Below are positions 30,866 through 40,071 of a stretch of DNA of 64,000 nt, in pieces. Position 1 is the stretch's first letter. The number at the start of each line of letters is the position of its first letter. A program made the position numbers and the translations under genes. The notes under the pieces were generated by a model that had not been told where the DNA came from, did not search any database, and saw only the letters and a program-made list of their open reading frames with translations. Origin of the DNA: Niallia endozanthoxylica. GTDB lineage: Bacteria; Bacillota; Bacilli; Bacillales; Cytobacillaceae. The stretch spans positions 57,100 to 121,099 of the forward strand of contig NZ_VYKL01000020.1 of the NCBI RefSeq assembly GCF_008710145.1. The letters are read 5' to 3'.

Positions 30866-31357
30866 TTAGGACCTAACTGATGAATGTGACAACCCAAATG
30901 TTTTATGCAAGGATTCTACCGCATTTACCATCTGGCCATCTTCAATAACAGTCGATACTTTAATTTCAGATGTGCTGACCATTTTTACTTGAATTCCTTC
31001 TTCAGCAAGAATCGCAAACATCTCAGCAGCTACTCCTGGATTGGATACCATACCGGAGCCGACAATAGAAACCTTCGCTAAACCGGACTCCGTTTCAATT
31101 TCTTCATACGGAAATAAGCTTTTATTTTTTTCCAATACTTCTATTGTTTCTTTTAGATCATTGCTTTTTATAGAGAAGGATAGATTCGTCCTCTCATCAG
31201 AAAAGCTCTGGATAATAATATCAACGTTAATATGATGATTAGCTAAGGTTTTAAACACATCTGAAAGACCTGTTAAGGAATTGGTTAAACCATTTATCGT
31301 TACTCTTGTAATTTGATCTTCAAATGCGAGCCCGCGTACAACTAAATTTTCTTCCAT
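30866..31357 (-). CDS. lysC: Aspartokinase II beta subunit (internal initiation)
   Basis: An in-frame ATG at 31355-31357 starts MEENLVVRGLAFE and has the strong GAGGAGG seven to eight bases upstream inside the coding sequence. The product would be 163 aa and consist of the ACT regulatory domains only. B. subtilis makes its beta subunit from an equivalent internal start. This entry is therefore an alternative product, not a separate gene. Confidence 0.7.
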   Translation of the reverse strand: MEENLVVRGLAFEDQITRVTINGLTNSLTGLSDVFKTLANHHINVDIIIQSFSDERTNLSFSIKSNDLKETIEVLEKNKSLFPYEEIETESGLAKVSIVGSGMVSNPGVAAEMFAILAEEGIQVKMVSTSEIKVSTVIEDGQMVNAVESLHKTFGLSHSSVRS

Positions 31358-32092
31358 TGTTACTTCCTCCTCGATGATGGTTCCAGGTTCTCTTTCAATA
31401 CTTGAACGTACTTCAAGCGGTACAGAGTAATTCTTTGCGTATTCAACCGCTCTTGGATGCAGTACACTTGCGCCTAACTGAGCAAGTTCAAGCATTTCAT
31501 CGTATGAAATAGTTTCTAGCTTGCGAGCATTCTTTATATAGCGCGGATCCGTTGTAAAAACACCTGTTACATCTGTATAAATATCGCATTTATCTGCCTT
31601 TAAAGCCGCTGCTAATGCAACAGCCGTCGTATCAGAGCCACCACGGCCTAGTGTAGTAATTTCATCATCTTCTGTAATTCCTTGGAACCCCGCAACGACA
31701 ACAATTTTCCCTTCCTTTAAAGGACGCTCAATCCTGCTCGTATCTATGTTTAATATTCTGGCATTTCCATGAACAGATTCGGTCATCATTCCTGCCTGCC
31801 AGCCTGTATAGGAAACGGCTTCAAAACCCTTTTCTAATAAAGCCATGCTTAAAAGAGAGATGGTTACCTGTTCACCTGTTGAAAGCAGCATATCCATTTC
31901 TCTTTTACTTGGATACTCTGATATTTCATTTGCCATCTTAACTAGCTGATCAGTTGTTTTCCCCATTGCTGAAACAACAACAACCACATCGTTCCCTCTT
32001 TGTTTCTCTTCAATAACCCGCTCAGCAGCATTCTTAATCTTTTCTACAGTGCCAACCGAGGTACCGCCAAACTTTTGCACAATAATCCCCAT
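30866..32092 (-). CDS. lysC: Aspartokinase II (alpha chain, with internal beta start)
   Basis: LysC phosphorylates aspartate, the first step to lysine, threonine, methionine and diaminopimelate. The 408-aa protein begins with the kinase motif VQKFGGTSVG and has TTLGRGGSDTTAVALA (about residues 165-180) and two C-terminal ACT domains (about 265-400). As in B. subtilis an in-frame internal start is visible: ATG at 31357 preceded by GAGGAGG would give a 163-aa beta subunit of the two ACT domains. No lysine riboswitch is recognisable in the 120 bases upstream, unlike B. subtilis lysC. Confidence 0.96.
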   Translation of the reverse strand: MGIIVQKFGGTSVGTVEKIKNAAERVIEEKQRGNDVVVVVSAMGKTTDQLVKMANEISEYPSKREMDMLLSTGEQVTISLLSMALLEKGFEAVSYTGWQAGMMTESVHGNARILNIDTSRIERPLKEGKIVVVAGFQGITEDDEITTLGRGGSDTTAVALAAALKADKCDIYTDVTGVFTTDPRYIKNARKLETISYDEMLELAQLGASVLHPRAVEYAKNYSVPLEVRSSIEREPGTIIEEEVTMEENLVVRGLAFEDQITRVTINGLTNSLTGLSDVFKTLANHHINVDIIIQSFSDERTNLSFSIKSNDLKETIEVLEKNKSLFPYEEIETESGLAKVSIVGSGMVSNPGVAAEMFAILAEEGIQVKMVSTSEIKVSTVIEDGQMVNAVESLHKTFGLSHSSVRS

Positions 32093-32193
32093 GATTTCCC
32101 TTCTTTCTAATATGTTGTTAATTTCCTAGAGCATCTGCTAATCTTGTGAAAGAAGCTCATTCATGTAAAAAGACATGAATGCCAAAACGCACA

Positions 32194-32224
32194 AAAAAAG
32201 CAATGAGTTTCTACCTCATTGCTG
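32194..32224 (-). terminator. Terminator of the 66-aa gene upstream of lysC
   Basis: AGCAATGAG/CTCATTGCT with seven T residues on the minus strand. The right stem arm overlaps the stop region of the small gene. Confidence 0.85.
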
Positions 32225-32416
32225 TGATTGTTCAGTATTATTCCAATAATACGCGCACACAAAATGAGATAGCTCTCCAAGACTGATAGGTCTTGACAAT
32301 CCTGCATTTATTAAATACAGGACCAGCAAAGAAAGCAATGAGTCCTTCTCTACTTCGGCAGACGTCCCTTTTAAAATCCTTCCCAGAAGCTCATCCTTCT
32401 CCGGATTTTTACTCAT
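32216..32416 (-). CDS. Small protein of unknown function (66 aa)
   Basis: The 66-aa product starts MSKNPEKDELLGRILKG and is soluble, with an amphipathic middle (LLSLLVLYLINAGL) and an aromatic end (FVCAYYWNN). I do not recognise the family. It appears to be a complete transcription unit: a good promoter (TTGTCA-17-TATAGT, 32484-32512) directly after uvrC, GAGGTG as ribosome-binding site, and its own terminator. The leader contains the near-palindrome CACTGTATAGTG (32444-32455). The position between uvrC and lysC gives no functional clue. Confidence 0.6.
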   Translation of the reverse strand: MSKNPEKDELLGRILKGTSAEVEKDSLLSLLVLYLINAGLSRPISLGELSHFVCAYYWNNTEQSQQ

Positions 32417-32483
32417 GAAGTCCGCACCTCTACCTTCACTTCAACACTGTATAGTGCCAAAATTATAAAGTTAAGTTAAACCC

Positions 32484-32512
32484 ACTATAACATACTGCGG
32501 ATAAACTGACAA
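32484..32512 (-). promoter_or_regulatory. Promoter of the 66-aa gene
   Basis: TTGTCA (32507-32512) and TATAGT (32484-32489), 17 bases apart, abut the uvrC stop codon. Confidence 0.7.
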
Positions 32513-34285
32513 TTATTCTTGAAGTTTATCTAGTAATGCTTTTGCTGTGTTCTTCGGTATTCCGACAGCAGTAATATCCTCAAGCGATGCTTCCTTTAAT
32601 TTTTTAACAGAGCCAAAGACTTTTAACAATTGTTTTTTCCGTTTCTCACCTATACCTGGAACATCATCAAGTATGGATTGAAAAGCATTTTTTCCCCTTA
32701 ATTGACGATGAAATGTAATAGCAAAGCGGTGAACCTCGTCCTGGATTCTTTGCAATAAATAAAACTCCTGACTGTTTCTGGCAAGCTCAATGACTTCAAG
32801 CGGGCTCCCATATAAAAGCTGGGAGGTTCGATGCTTCTCATCCTTAGCTAGTCCGGCAATAGGAACATCAATCCCCAATTCATTTTCCAATATATCTCTT
32901 ACCGCTTCAATATGTCCCTTTCCACCATCAATAATAATTAAATCGGGAAACGGCAGGCCGTCTTTTAAGACACGGGTATATCTTCTGCGCACAACTTCCC
33001 GCATCGATTCATAATCATCCGGTCCCTGTACTGTCTTAATCTTATATTTCCGGTATTCCCTTTTTTCCGGTTTCCCGTCAATAAAAACAATCATTGCGGA
33101 AACAGGGTCTGTGCCTTGGATATTCGAGTTATCAAATGCCTCAATTCGGTGCGGAGTATAAATGCCCATTGCCTGTCCAAGCCGTTCAACCGCATGAATT
33201 GTCCGTTCTTCATCCCGTTCAATTAACGAGAATTTTTCAGAAAGAGCAATCTTTGCATTCTTTTCGGCCAATTTAATCAATTCCTTTTTTTGTCCCCTTT
33301 GCGGCCGCAGTACCTTCACCTTCAATAATTCCTCAGCTATTTCAACTGATACTGTATCTGGAACAAGAATCTCCTTCGGTTTAAAGTGATTTTCTTTTGT
33401 ATAGAATTGTCCCAAATATGTCAAAATCTCTTCTTCCGGTTCATTATATAGCGGAAACATGGATACATCGCGCTCAATTAATTTTCCTTGTCTGATAAAA
33501 AAGACTTGAACACACATCCAGCCTTTATCGACTGCATACCCAAATACATCGCGATCGGTAAAGTCCGTCGTCGTCATTTTTTGTTTTTCCATCGTTGCTT
33601 CAATATGGGCAATTCGGTCTCTGTATTCCTTCGCTCGTTCAAAATCAAGCTCCTCCGCGGCTAGAGTCATTTTTTCTGTTAATTCTTTTTTAATTTCTTT
33701 ATAGCCGCCATTTAAAAAACGCGTGATTTCATCTGTTATCCGCCGATATTCTTCTTCATTTACTTCATTTACGCAAGGTGCAAGACACTGGTCTAAATGA
33801 TAATACAGGCAGACACGGTCAGGAAGTGTCGAACACTTTCTTAAAGGATAAATCCGGTCAAGAAGCTTCTTCGTCTCATTTGCAGAATGTACATTGGGAT
33901 AAGGACCAAAGTATTTTCCCTTATCTTTCTTTACTTTTCTTGTTGTTATCAGCCTTGGATGTCTTTCTGTAGTCAGCTTGATAAATGGATAACTTTTGTC
34001 ATCCTTCAGCATGATATTATACTTAGGATCATATTTTTTGATTAGGTTTATTTCAAGTACAAGTGCCTCGATATCTGATGAGGTAACGATATATTCAAAA
34101 TCCTCGATTTCATTTACTAGTCTTAAGGTCTTTCCATCATGGGAACCCGTGAAATAAGACCTCACACGATTTTTAAGAATCTTTGCCTTACCGACATAAA
34201 TGATTGTTCCCTGACGGTCTTTCATTAAATAACAGCCAGGCTGTTCAGGCAAAAGTGTGAGTTTATTTTTGATTGTATCATTCAT
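32513..34285 (-). CDS. uvrC: Excinuclease ABC subunit C
   Basis: UvrC makes both incisions in nucleotide-excision repair once UvrB has marked the lesion. The 590-aa protein has the GIY-YIG nuclease at the N-terminus ([18 protein letters not shown], about residues 28-45), a UVR motif binding UvrB ([21 protein letters not shown], about 205-225), an RNase H-like endonuclease domain ([29 protein letters not shown]), and a C-terminal helix-hairpin-helix pair. The ATG with GGAGGG was chosen over the ORF start at 34318. It lies between trxA and lysC, as in B. subtilis. Confidence 0.97.
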   Translation of the reverse strand: MNDTIKNKLTLLPEQPGCYLMKDRQGTIIYVGKAKILKNRVRSYFTGSHDGKTLRLVNEIEDFEYIVTSSDIEALVLEINLIKKYDPKYNIMLKDDKSYPFIKLTTERHPRLITTRKVKKDKGKYFGPYPNVHSANETKKLLDRIYPLRKCSTLPDRVCLYYHLDQCLAPCVNEVNEEEYRRITDEITRFLNGGYKEIKKELTEKMTLAAEELDFERAKEYRDRIAHIEATMEKQKMTTTDFTDRDVFGYAVDKGWMCVQVFFIRQGKLIERDVSMFPLYNEPEEEILTYLGQFYTKENHFKPKEILVPDTVSVEIAEELLKVKVLRPQRGQKKELIKLAEKNAKIALSEKFSLIERDEERTIHAVERLGQAMGIYTPHRIEAFDNSNIQGTDPVSAMIVFIDGKPEKREYRKYKIKTVQGPDDYESMREVVRRRYTRVLKDGLPFPDLIIIDGGKGHIEAVRDILENELGIDVPIAGLAKDEKHRTSQLLYGSPLEVIELARNSQEFYLLQRIQDEVHRFAITFHRQLRGKNAFQSILDDVPGIGEKRKKQLLKVFGSVKKLKEASLEDITAVGIPKNTAKALLDKLQE

Positions 34286-34380
34286 CCTGGTTCCCTCCTT
34301 TTCCATTTCTTTTTTCATTTTAGTTGTTAGGAGGACAATTGGGCAAGTACGAAACAGAGAAGCACCTAAAAAGAAAATGG

Positions 34381-34416
34381 AAAAAACCCGCTAACGGATT
34401 TGGCTAACGGGTTTTG
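34381..34416 (-). terminator. Terminator of trxA
   Basis: AAAACCCGTTAGC pairs with GTTAGCGGGTTTT with G-U pairs in the stem, followed by T residues on the minus strand. Confidence 0.8.
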
Positions 34417-34440
34417 GTTTATATGGTTATATTGACTGAA

Positions 34441-34755
34441 TTAAAATTGTTGTTGTAAACGTTCAGCAAGTGCTTCTTTAGGTTGGAAGCCTATCACTTT
34501 ATCCACAACTTCGCCGTCTTTTAGAACGATTAAAGTTGGAATGCTCATGACGCCAAATTTTGCGGCTGTTTCTTGATTTTCGTCAACGTCTACTTTAACG
34601 ATTTTCACTTTTTCACCGATTTCAGAATCAAGATCTTCTAAAACAGGTGCAATCATTTTACAAGGTCCGCACCATGGTGCCCAGAAATCAACAAGTACTA
34701 AACCAGAACCTGTTTCATTAGCAAACGTTTGATCAGTTGCATGTGTAATAGCCAT
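34441..34755 (-). CDS. trxA: Thioredoxin
   Basis: The 104-aa protein is thioredoxin, the general dithiol reductant of the cytoplasm. It has the redox motif WCGPC at about residues 29-33, the cis-Pro loop SIPTL near residue 74, and the family's usual length. A GAGGAGG ribosome-binding site precedes the ATG. An extended -10 TGATATACT upstream with TTAGCA 18 bases before it may be its promoter. The unit is etfA-independent: a terminator lies between the two. Confidence 0.97.
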   Translation of the reverse strand: MAITHATDQTFANETGSGLVLVDFWAPWCGPCKMIAPVLEDLDSEIGEKVKIVKVDVDENQETAAKFGVMSIPTLIVLKDGEVVDKVIGFQPKEALAERLQQQF

Positions 34756-34874
34756 TTTAACAATTTCCTCCTCGAATAACTTAAAATTCTATTGAAAGTA
34801 TATCATCGTTACATTTAACATGCTAACAATTTGCTTCAACGGTGGTAGTATGTCCAAAATATAACGCTTTAAAA

Positions 34875-34908
34875 CAAAAACGAACGGATTAACCTTCCGC
34901 CCGTTTTT
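34875..34908 (-). terminator. Terminator of the fadB-etfB-etfA unit
   Basis: AAAAACG..CGGA and TCCG..CGTTTTT form an interrupted stem directly after the etfA stop, ending in a T tract on the minus strand. Confidence 0.75.
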
Positions 34909-34916
34909 CCTTTTTT

Positions 34917-35894
34917 CTATGATTTATTTAGCAGCTTTCTAAATTCTTCCGTTAGCATTGGAACTACTTCAAATAAATCTCCAACAATTCCATAATCAGC
35001 TACATTAAAAATATTCGCTTCTGAATCTTTATTAATAGCGACAATTACTTTTGAATTAGACATTCCCGCTAGATGTTGAATGGCACCGGAGATTCCGCAG
35101 GCAATATATAAATCAGGCGTTACGACTTTTCCTGTCTGTCCAATTTGCAAGGAATAATCACAATAATCCGCATCGCAGGCACCTCGTGATGCTCCGACTG
35201 CTCCCCCTAAAATTTTTGCTAATTCTTGTAACGGTGCAAATCCCTCTTTACTCTTTACACCGCGTCCCCCAGCGACAATTACTTTAGCTTCAGAAAGATC
35301 AACACCCATACTTGCTTTGCTGACAACTTCCTTAATAATAGAGCGTAAGTCTTTTATTTCCATCTTTAATGAGGAAATATCACCTGTTCTCGACTCATCC
35401 TTCACAAGCGGAACAATGTTGTTCGGACGAATGGTAACAAAGCTTAGTCCATCTGTAATGATTTTCTTTTCAAAAGCTTTCCCTGAATAAATCGGGCGAG
35501 TAAAGATAAGATTGCCCGCCGCTCCTTCAATCCTAGTAACGTCTGAAACTAAACCTGAATTTAATTTCGCTGCCAGCCTAGGTGCCAAATCCTTTCCCAA
35601 AGCTGTATGACCAAAAATAATTCCATCAGGGTTTACATCTTGGATAACCGCTAAAAGAGCTTGCGCATAACCATCTGATGTATATTGAGCTAAATTAGCA
35701 TGTTCCACTGTTACTACACGATCTGCTCCATATTGAATTAAGTCACTTCCTAAAGCATTAACAGATTGACCCACTAATACACCGACCACTTCACCGCCTT
35801 GTGCAGCACTTTTGGCAGCCGCTATTGCTTCAAAAGAAACATTACGCAACGAACCTTCACGAATTTCACCAAGCACAACCATTTTTTTTGACAT
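34917..35894 (-). CDS. etfA: Electron transfer flavoprotein alpha subunit
   Basis: EtfA binds FAD and, with EtfB, carries electrons from acyl-CoA dehydrogenases to the respiratory chain. The 325-aa protein has an N-terminal adenine-nucleotide-alpha-hydrolase-like domain and the C-terminal FAD domain, visible as VAGGRGVKSKEGF (about residues 206-218), GASRGACDADYC and GISGAIQHLAGM. It is the distal gene of the fatty-acid oxidation cluster lcfA-fadB-etfB-etfA. Confidence 0.97.
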   Translation of the reverse strand: MSKKMVVLGEIREGSLRNVSFEAIAAAKSAAQGGEVVGVLVGQSVNALGSDLIQYGADRVVTVEHANLAQYTSDGYAQALLAVIQDVNPDGIIFGHTALGKDLAPRLAAKLNSGLVSDVTRIEGAAGNLIFTRPIYSGKAFEKKIITDGLSFVTIRPNNIVPLVKDESRTGDISSLKMEIKDLRSIIKEVVSKASMGVDLSEAKVIVAGGRGVKSKEGFAPLQELAKILGGAVGASRGACDADYCDYSLQIGQTGKVVTPDLYIACGISGAIQHLAGMSNSKVIVAINKDSEANIFNVADYGIVGDLFEVVPMLTEEFRKLLNKS

Positions 35895-35931
35895 AAGTAT
35901 GATTACCTCCTGGTTTTATTTACCCCTTGGA

Positions 35932-36705
35932 TTAAATCACTTTCGCTTCATTATGAAGAAGCTGAACTAGTTCTTTTGCTTGGTCCTCTAGCTCTCCCTT
36001 CAGCACACGCCCTGCTTCCTTTTTTGGAGGAAGAAAGATTTCAATTGTTTTTGTTTTCGCCTCAACATCTTCCACTTCAAGGTCCAGGTCATCTAATTCA
36101 AGTTCAGCAAGCGGCTTTTTCTTAGCCTTCATTATCCCTGGTAACGATGGATAACGAGGCTCATTTAAACCTTGCTGCGCTGTCACTAATAACGGCAGAT
36201 TTGTTTCAATGACTTCGGAATCCCCTTCCACATCTCGCACAACTGTGACACGATTTCCATCTATTTCAAACTTTGTGATCGTTGTTACATAATTAATCCC
36301 AAGCAATTCAGCCACTCTTGGTCCTACTTGGCCTGAGCCTCCGTCAATGGCTACATTGCCGCCTAGAATTAAGTCAGGAGACTTATCCTTTAAATATTCC
36401 GCGATTACTTTCGCCGTTGTGAACTGATCCCCATTTTCTATATCCTCTTCAATGTTCAACAGTACTGCTTTATCTGCTCCCATCGCTAATGCAGTACGGA
36501 GTTGTGTTACAGCATCTTGACTGCCGACAGAAATAACCGTTACTTCTCCACCTTTCGCGTCTCTAATTTGGATTGCCTCTTCTATGGCATATTCATCATA
36601 TGGATTAATAATAAATTCAACACCGTCTTCATTGATACGGCCGCTTGACAAGGTGATTTTCTCCTCAGTATCAAAAGTTCTTTTCATAAGAACATAAATA
36701 TTCAT
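35932..36705 (-). CDS. etfB: Electron transfer flavoprotein beta subunit
   Basis: EtfB is the AMP-binding partner of EtfA. The 257-aa protein starts MNIYVLMKRTFDTEEKI and has the ETF beta signature VDGDSEVIET-like region (VVRDVEGDSEVIETNLPLLV) and LLVTAQQGLNEPRYPSLPGI. Two adjacent ATG codons compete; I took the second by comparison with B. subtilis, and AGGAGG is acceptable for either. It lies 37 bases upstream of etfA. Confidence 0.96.
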   Translation of the reverse strand: MNIYVLMKRTFDTEEKITLSSGRINEDGVEFIINPYDEYAIEEAIQIRDAKGGEVTVISVGSQDAVTQLRTALAMGADKAVLLNIEEDIENGDQFTTAKVIAEYLKDKSPDLILGGNVAIDGGSGQVGPRVAELLGINYVTTITKFEIDGNRVTVVRDVEGDSEVIETNLPLLVTAQQGLNEPRYPSLPGIMKAKKKPLAELELDDLDLEVEDVEAKTKTIEIFLPPKKEAGRVLKGELEDQAKELVQLLHNEAKVI

Positions 36706-36782
36706 CATTGACCGCCTCCTGACATATTCTCAAATAAAATATTCAATATATTACCGGTAAAAAAAATATATGCAATAGCCTA

Positions 36783-37556
36783 CTAGTTCCCTTTAAACTC
36801 AGGTTCTCTTTTTTCTATAAAAGCAGAAATACCCTCTTTTGCGTCGTTTGAGGAAAACACTTCACCAAAGAGCTCTGCTTCTTTTTCAACTCCTGCATAA
36901 TACTCTTTCGTTTTTGCTGCGTTTAATAACGTAATAACTGCCTTTATGGAGGCTGGACTTTTCTTAGCAATGAATTTAGCTATTTCCTCCGTCTTATTAA
37001 GCAGTTCCTGTTCAGGAAAGGCATGATTAGCTAATCCGTATTGTACTGCTTCTGTACCTGTAATGGCTTTGCTTGTCAACAGCATTTCCGCTGCCCTAGC
37101 AACCCCGACATACTTTGGAAGCCTTTGTGTTCCGGCAAATCCCGGAATTAATCCTAGCTGCAGCTCCGGCAAACCCAGCTTTGCATCTTCAGCCACTATT
37201 CTAAAATGACAGGCCATCGCTAACTCCAGCCCGCCTCCAAGTGCAGCGCCATGAATGCAAGCAATAATCGGTTTAGCAAAGATTTCTATTCTCTCAAATA
37301 AATCTTGACCATACTTGCCATATTGAGCAAATTGTTCATTCGATTTAATACTAGTAAACTCTTTAATATCAGCACCTGCAGAAAAAAATCGCCCTTCTCC
37401 GTGAATAATGACCACTCTAAGTTCATCATTTTTCTCAATTTCATCCAGTACTGATGAGAGTTCCTTCAGTGTAACTGAAGAAAGAGCATTTGCGGGTGGT
37501 CTCTTAAGTGTAATCTTCACTACTCTATCATGATAACTCCACTTTACATTTTCCAA
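36783..37556 (-). CDS. fadB: Enoyl-CoA hydratase (fatty-acid beta-oxidation)
   Basis: The 257-aa crotonase-family protein hydrates 2-enoyl-CoA. The oxyanion-hole and CoA-binding motifs RFFSAGADIKEF (about residues 57-68) and IHGAALGGGLELAMACHFRI (about 102-121) and the LPELQLGLIPGFAGTQRLP stretch with catalytic Glu are present. Length agrees with B. subtilis FadB. In B. subtilis fadR lies just upstream; here that gene is missing, and the 174-base gap to lcfA holds only a long hairpin (37636-37685). Confidence 0.93.
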   Translation of the reverse strand: MENVKWSYHDRVVKITLKRPPANALSSVTLKELSSVLDEIEKNDELRVVIIHGEGRFFSAGADIKEFTSIKSNEQFAQYGKYGQDLFERIEIFAKPIIACIHGAALGGGLELAMACHFRIVAEDAKLGLPELQLGLIPGFAGTQRLPKYVGVARAAEMLLTSKAITGTEAVQYGLANHAFPEQELLNKTEEIAKFIAKKSPASIKAVITLLNAAKTKEYYAGVEKEAELFGEVFSSNDAKEGISAFIEKREPEFKGN

Positions 37557-37635
37557 TTGAACACCACCTCATTTCTCTTTTTCTTAGACAAACATTTTAA
37601 ACAGTCAGTACATAATTTCGATGATTATTTATATT

Positions 37636-37685
37636 ATCCCTGCAATCGTTCAGAAATTTCAGATTATGAGAACAATTGCAGGGAT
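37636..37685 (-). other. Long hairpin between lcfA and fadB
   Basis: ATCCCTGCAATTGTTC and GAACGATTGCAGGGAT on the minus strand form a stem of about 15 pairs with one mismatch and an 18-base loop. There is no T tract after it, so it is a poor terminator; an operator, processing site or repeat remnant is possible. Confidence 0.5.
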
Positions 37686-37730
37686 ACGTCTTCTTGCTCA
37701 TATAGAAGCTACTATGAATTCTGGCTTTTA

Positions 37731-39422
37731 TCATACCTGCTCATTATCCTGAATCTTATTTCTTTCTTCATCAATTAACACTCTGCGCAATATTTTTCCA
37801 ACTGTACTTTTGGGTAATTCATCACGAAATTCATAGATTCGCGGCACTTTATAAGCTGCAAGATATTTGCGTGAAAACTCATCAAGTTCTTGTTCATTCA
37901 CAAAGGAGTTCTTCTTTAACACAATATAGGCTTTTACTGTTTCACCGCGATACGGATCAGGGACCCCTGCAACCACGGCTTCTTGTATATCCGGATGTTC
38001 GTATAATACTTCTTCCACTTCTCTTGGATATACATTAAAACCGCCTGCAATAATCATATCCTTCTTCCGATCGACCACATAGAAATATCCCTCCTTATCC
38101 ATATACCCAAGATCCCCTGTAACAAGCCAGCCATCTTGAATGATATTTTCAGTTTCTTCCAGTTTATTCCAATATCCTTTCATAATTTGCGGACCTTTTA
38201 TGAGAATCTCACCGATTTCACCTGGCAGAAGAGACTCTCCATTTTCCAGTGAAATGATTTTCACATCTGTATCTGGCCAAGGTACGCCAATACTCCCTTT
38301 TTTTCTTTTCCCCCATAGGAAATTTGCATGAGTAATCGGTGATGCTTCCGTTAATCCATAGCCCTCCACTAGTTTCCCGCCTGTTTCCTTCTCAAATTGC
38401 TGCTGTACTTCAACCGGTAACGGTGCAGAACCGCTAAGACAGGAATCTATGGAGGATAGATCATATTTTTTCAAATCTGGATGATTGAGTAAGCCAATAT
38501 AGATTGTAGGCGCCCCCGGAAATAAGGTTGGACGCTGTTTGTGTATCGTCTTTAAAGTTGTTTCAGGGTCAAATTTAGGCAGCAATATCATTTTGTAAGC
38601 TTCCAATACTGCCAGTATCATTAATGTTGTTATTCCATACACGTGGAAAAAGGGAATGATTCCAAGAATGATTTCCTCTCCACGTTTACATTTATATAAC
38701 CAGGCAGAACACATGGAACTATTTGCGACAAGATTTTTATGCGTCAGCATGACACCCTTAGGGAAGCCCGTTGTTCCTCCTGTATATTGAAGAAGAGCAA
38801 CATCCTCCTCATGATGTTCACTATTTTCTGTATAGGCATTCTTCGATCGTTTTAAGATTTCTTTCAATAAATGATTATTATTCTCGTGTTTGACATTCAC
38901 AACAAGTCCATACTGTTTTTTCTGGAGAAAAGGGTAGATGATGTTTTTTGGGAAGGGGAGGAATTCCTTAATAGCGGTTACAACAATATGCTGTAAATTT
39001 GTACTTGCTTTCACTTTTGTTACCCTTGGATACAAAATATCCAGCGTAATAATTAATTTTGTTCCAGAATCCTTCAATTGATATTGCAGTTCACGTTCAG
39101 TGTAAAGAGGGTTCGTTTCCACGACAATTCCTCCAGCCATCAAAATCCCGTAGAAAGAAATGACTGCCTGGGGACAATTAGGAAGCATGATTGCAACGCG
39201 GTCACCTTTTTCAATACCTATTTCCTGTAAATAGCCTGCAAGCCTTCTTGCAGCATCATATATATATTGGAATGTAAATTCTTTGCCTAAGAAATGGATG
39301 GCCTTTTTATTTGGAAATTCTGCTGCCGTTCTTTTTAAGTAATCTTGAAGAGGTTTATTATCGTAATTTAGCTCGGGAGGGATTTCCTCCGGATAAAGTT
39401 GAAGCCACGGTTTTTCACTCAT
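37731..39422 (-). CDS. lcfA: Long-chain fatty-acid CoA ligase
   Basis: LcfA activates fatty acids as acyl-CoA through an acyl-adenylate. The 563-aa ANL-family protein has the P-loop LQYTGGTTGFPKGVMLTHKN (about residues 207-226), YGLTEASP (about 358), the hinge GWLVTGDLGYMD, and the catalytic Lys region near the C-terminus (LPKSTVGKILRR). The ATG with AAGGAGGGG at 39422 was chosen; the frame upstream to 39599 is not conserved. It leads the fatty-acid oxidation cluster. Confidence 0.95.
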   Translation of the reverse strand: MSEKPWLQLYPEEIPPELNYDNKPLQDYLKRTAAEFPNKKAIHFLGKEFTFQYIYDAARRLAGYLQEIGIEKGDRVAIMLPNCPQAVISFYGILMAGGIVVETNPLYTERELQYQLKDSGTKLIITLDILYPRVTKVKASTNLQHIVVTAIKEFLPFPKNIIYPFLQKKQYGLVVNVKHENNNHLLKEILKRSKNAYTENSEHHEEDVALLQYTGGTTGFPKGVMLTHKNLVANSSMCSAWLYKCKRGEEIILGIIPFFHVYGITTLMILAVLEAYKMILLPKFDPETTLKTIHKQRPTLFPGAPTIYIGLLNHPDLKKYDLSSIDSCLSGSAPLPVEVQQQFEKETGGKLVEGYGLTEASPITHANFLWGKRKKGSIGVPWPDTDVKIISLENGESLLPGEIGEILIKGPQIMKGYWNKLEETENIIQDGWLVTGDLGYMDKEGYFYVVDRKKDMIIAGGFNVYPREVEEVLYEHPDIQEAVVAGVPDPYRGETVKAYIVLKKNSFVNEQELDEFSRKYLAAYKVPRIYEFRDELPKSTVGKILRRVLIDEERNKIQDNEQV

Positions 39423-39506
39423 GATGCCCCTCCTTATTCGTGACAAACCTTCATCTAAATGATTGCATTTATCTATATATATGGATTTCTTTCCCCCAAT
39501 TAGAAC

Positions 39507-39545
39507 ATAAAAAAACGAACCCGCATGCTTACAGGTTCGTTTTTC
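39507..39545 (-). terminator. Terminator between yshE and lcfA
   Basis: AAAAACGAACC and GGTTCGTTTTTTT with a 13-base loop form a clear intrinsic terminator on the minus strand, downstream of yshE. Confidence 0.85.
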
Positions 39546-39645
39546 TTTCAGACAAAAAGTACCATATAAATAATCCCAATCAACAAAAAAATACCACAAC
39601 AGATGAATAGTATTTTTGCAAGTTTTTCCACTTTATGCTCTCCCT

Positions 39646-40053
39646 CTAAGTAATACTTGCTCCAATGACATAGGACAATCCAATCGAAATGACCAGCGAA
39701 ATCAAAGCAACTGCTCTGTTATCCTTCTCAATTTCTTCATCTATTTTGAAGGATGGCGTTAGAAATTCAAAAATGAAATAACCAACTAGCAACAGAAGGA
39801 AACCAAACACTCCCCAGCCTATCATTGTAAGTAACGTATCGTTGTGTTCAATCGTATAACGAAAAATATTAGTGATGCCAAATATTTTTCCTCCGGTGGC
39901 CATTGCGACTGCCAAATTGCCCTTTTTTATTTCCGTCCAATTGTTATACTTTGTCACCAATTCAAAAATGGCTAAGAATACAATGATACAAAGTATCACA
40001 ACACTGTAATTAGCTGCTGTTTGAATATACTGGTTCTCCCAAAATTGATTCAT
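39646..40053 (-). CDS. yshE: DUF350 family membrane protein YshE
   Basis: The 135-aa protein begins MNQFWENQYIQTAANYSVV and has four hydrophobic segments (about residues 15-35, 50-65, 72-95 and 110-132), with the conserved KGNLAVAMATGGKIFGI loop of DUF350. Function is unknown. The ATG with GGTGAGG was chosen over an upstream GTG. It follows mutS2 by 18 bases, matching B. subtilis order. Confidence 0.88.
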   Translation of the reverse strand: MNQFWENQYIQTAANYSVVILCIIVFLAIFELVTKYNNWTEIKKGNLAVAMATGGKIFGITNIFRYTIEHNDTLLTMIGWGVFGFLLLLVGYFIFEFLTPSFKIDEEIEKDNRAVALISLVISIGLSYVIGASIT

Positions 40054-40071
40054 GAAAAGCCTCACCGTCCA

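Noticed and set aside
37530..37778. Plus-strand ORF of 82 codons in the lcfA-fadB gap
   Set aside because: It overlaps both gene ends and the hairpin; nothing supports translation.
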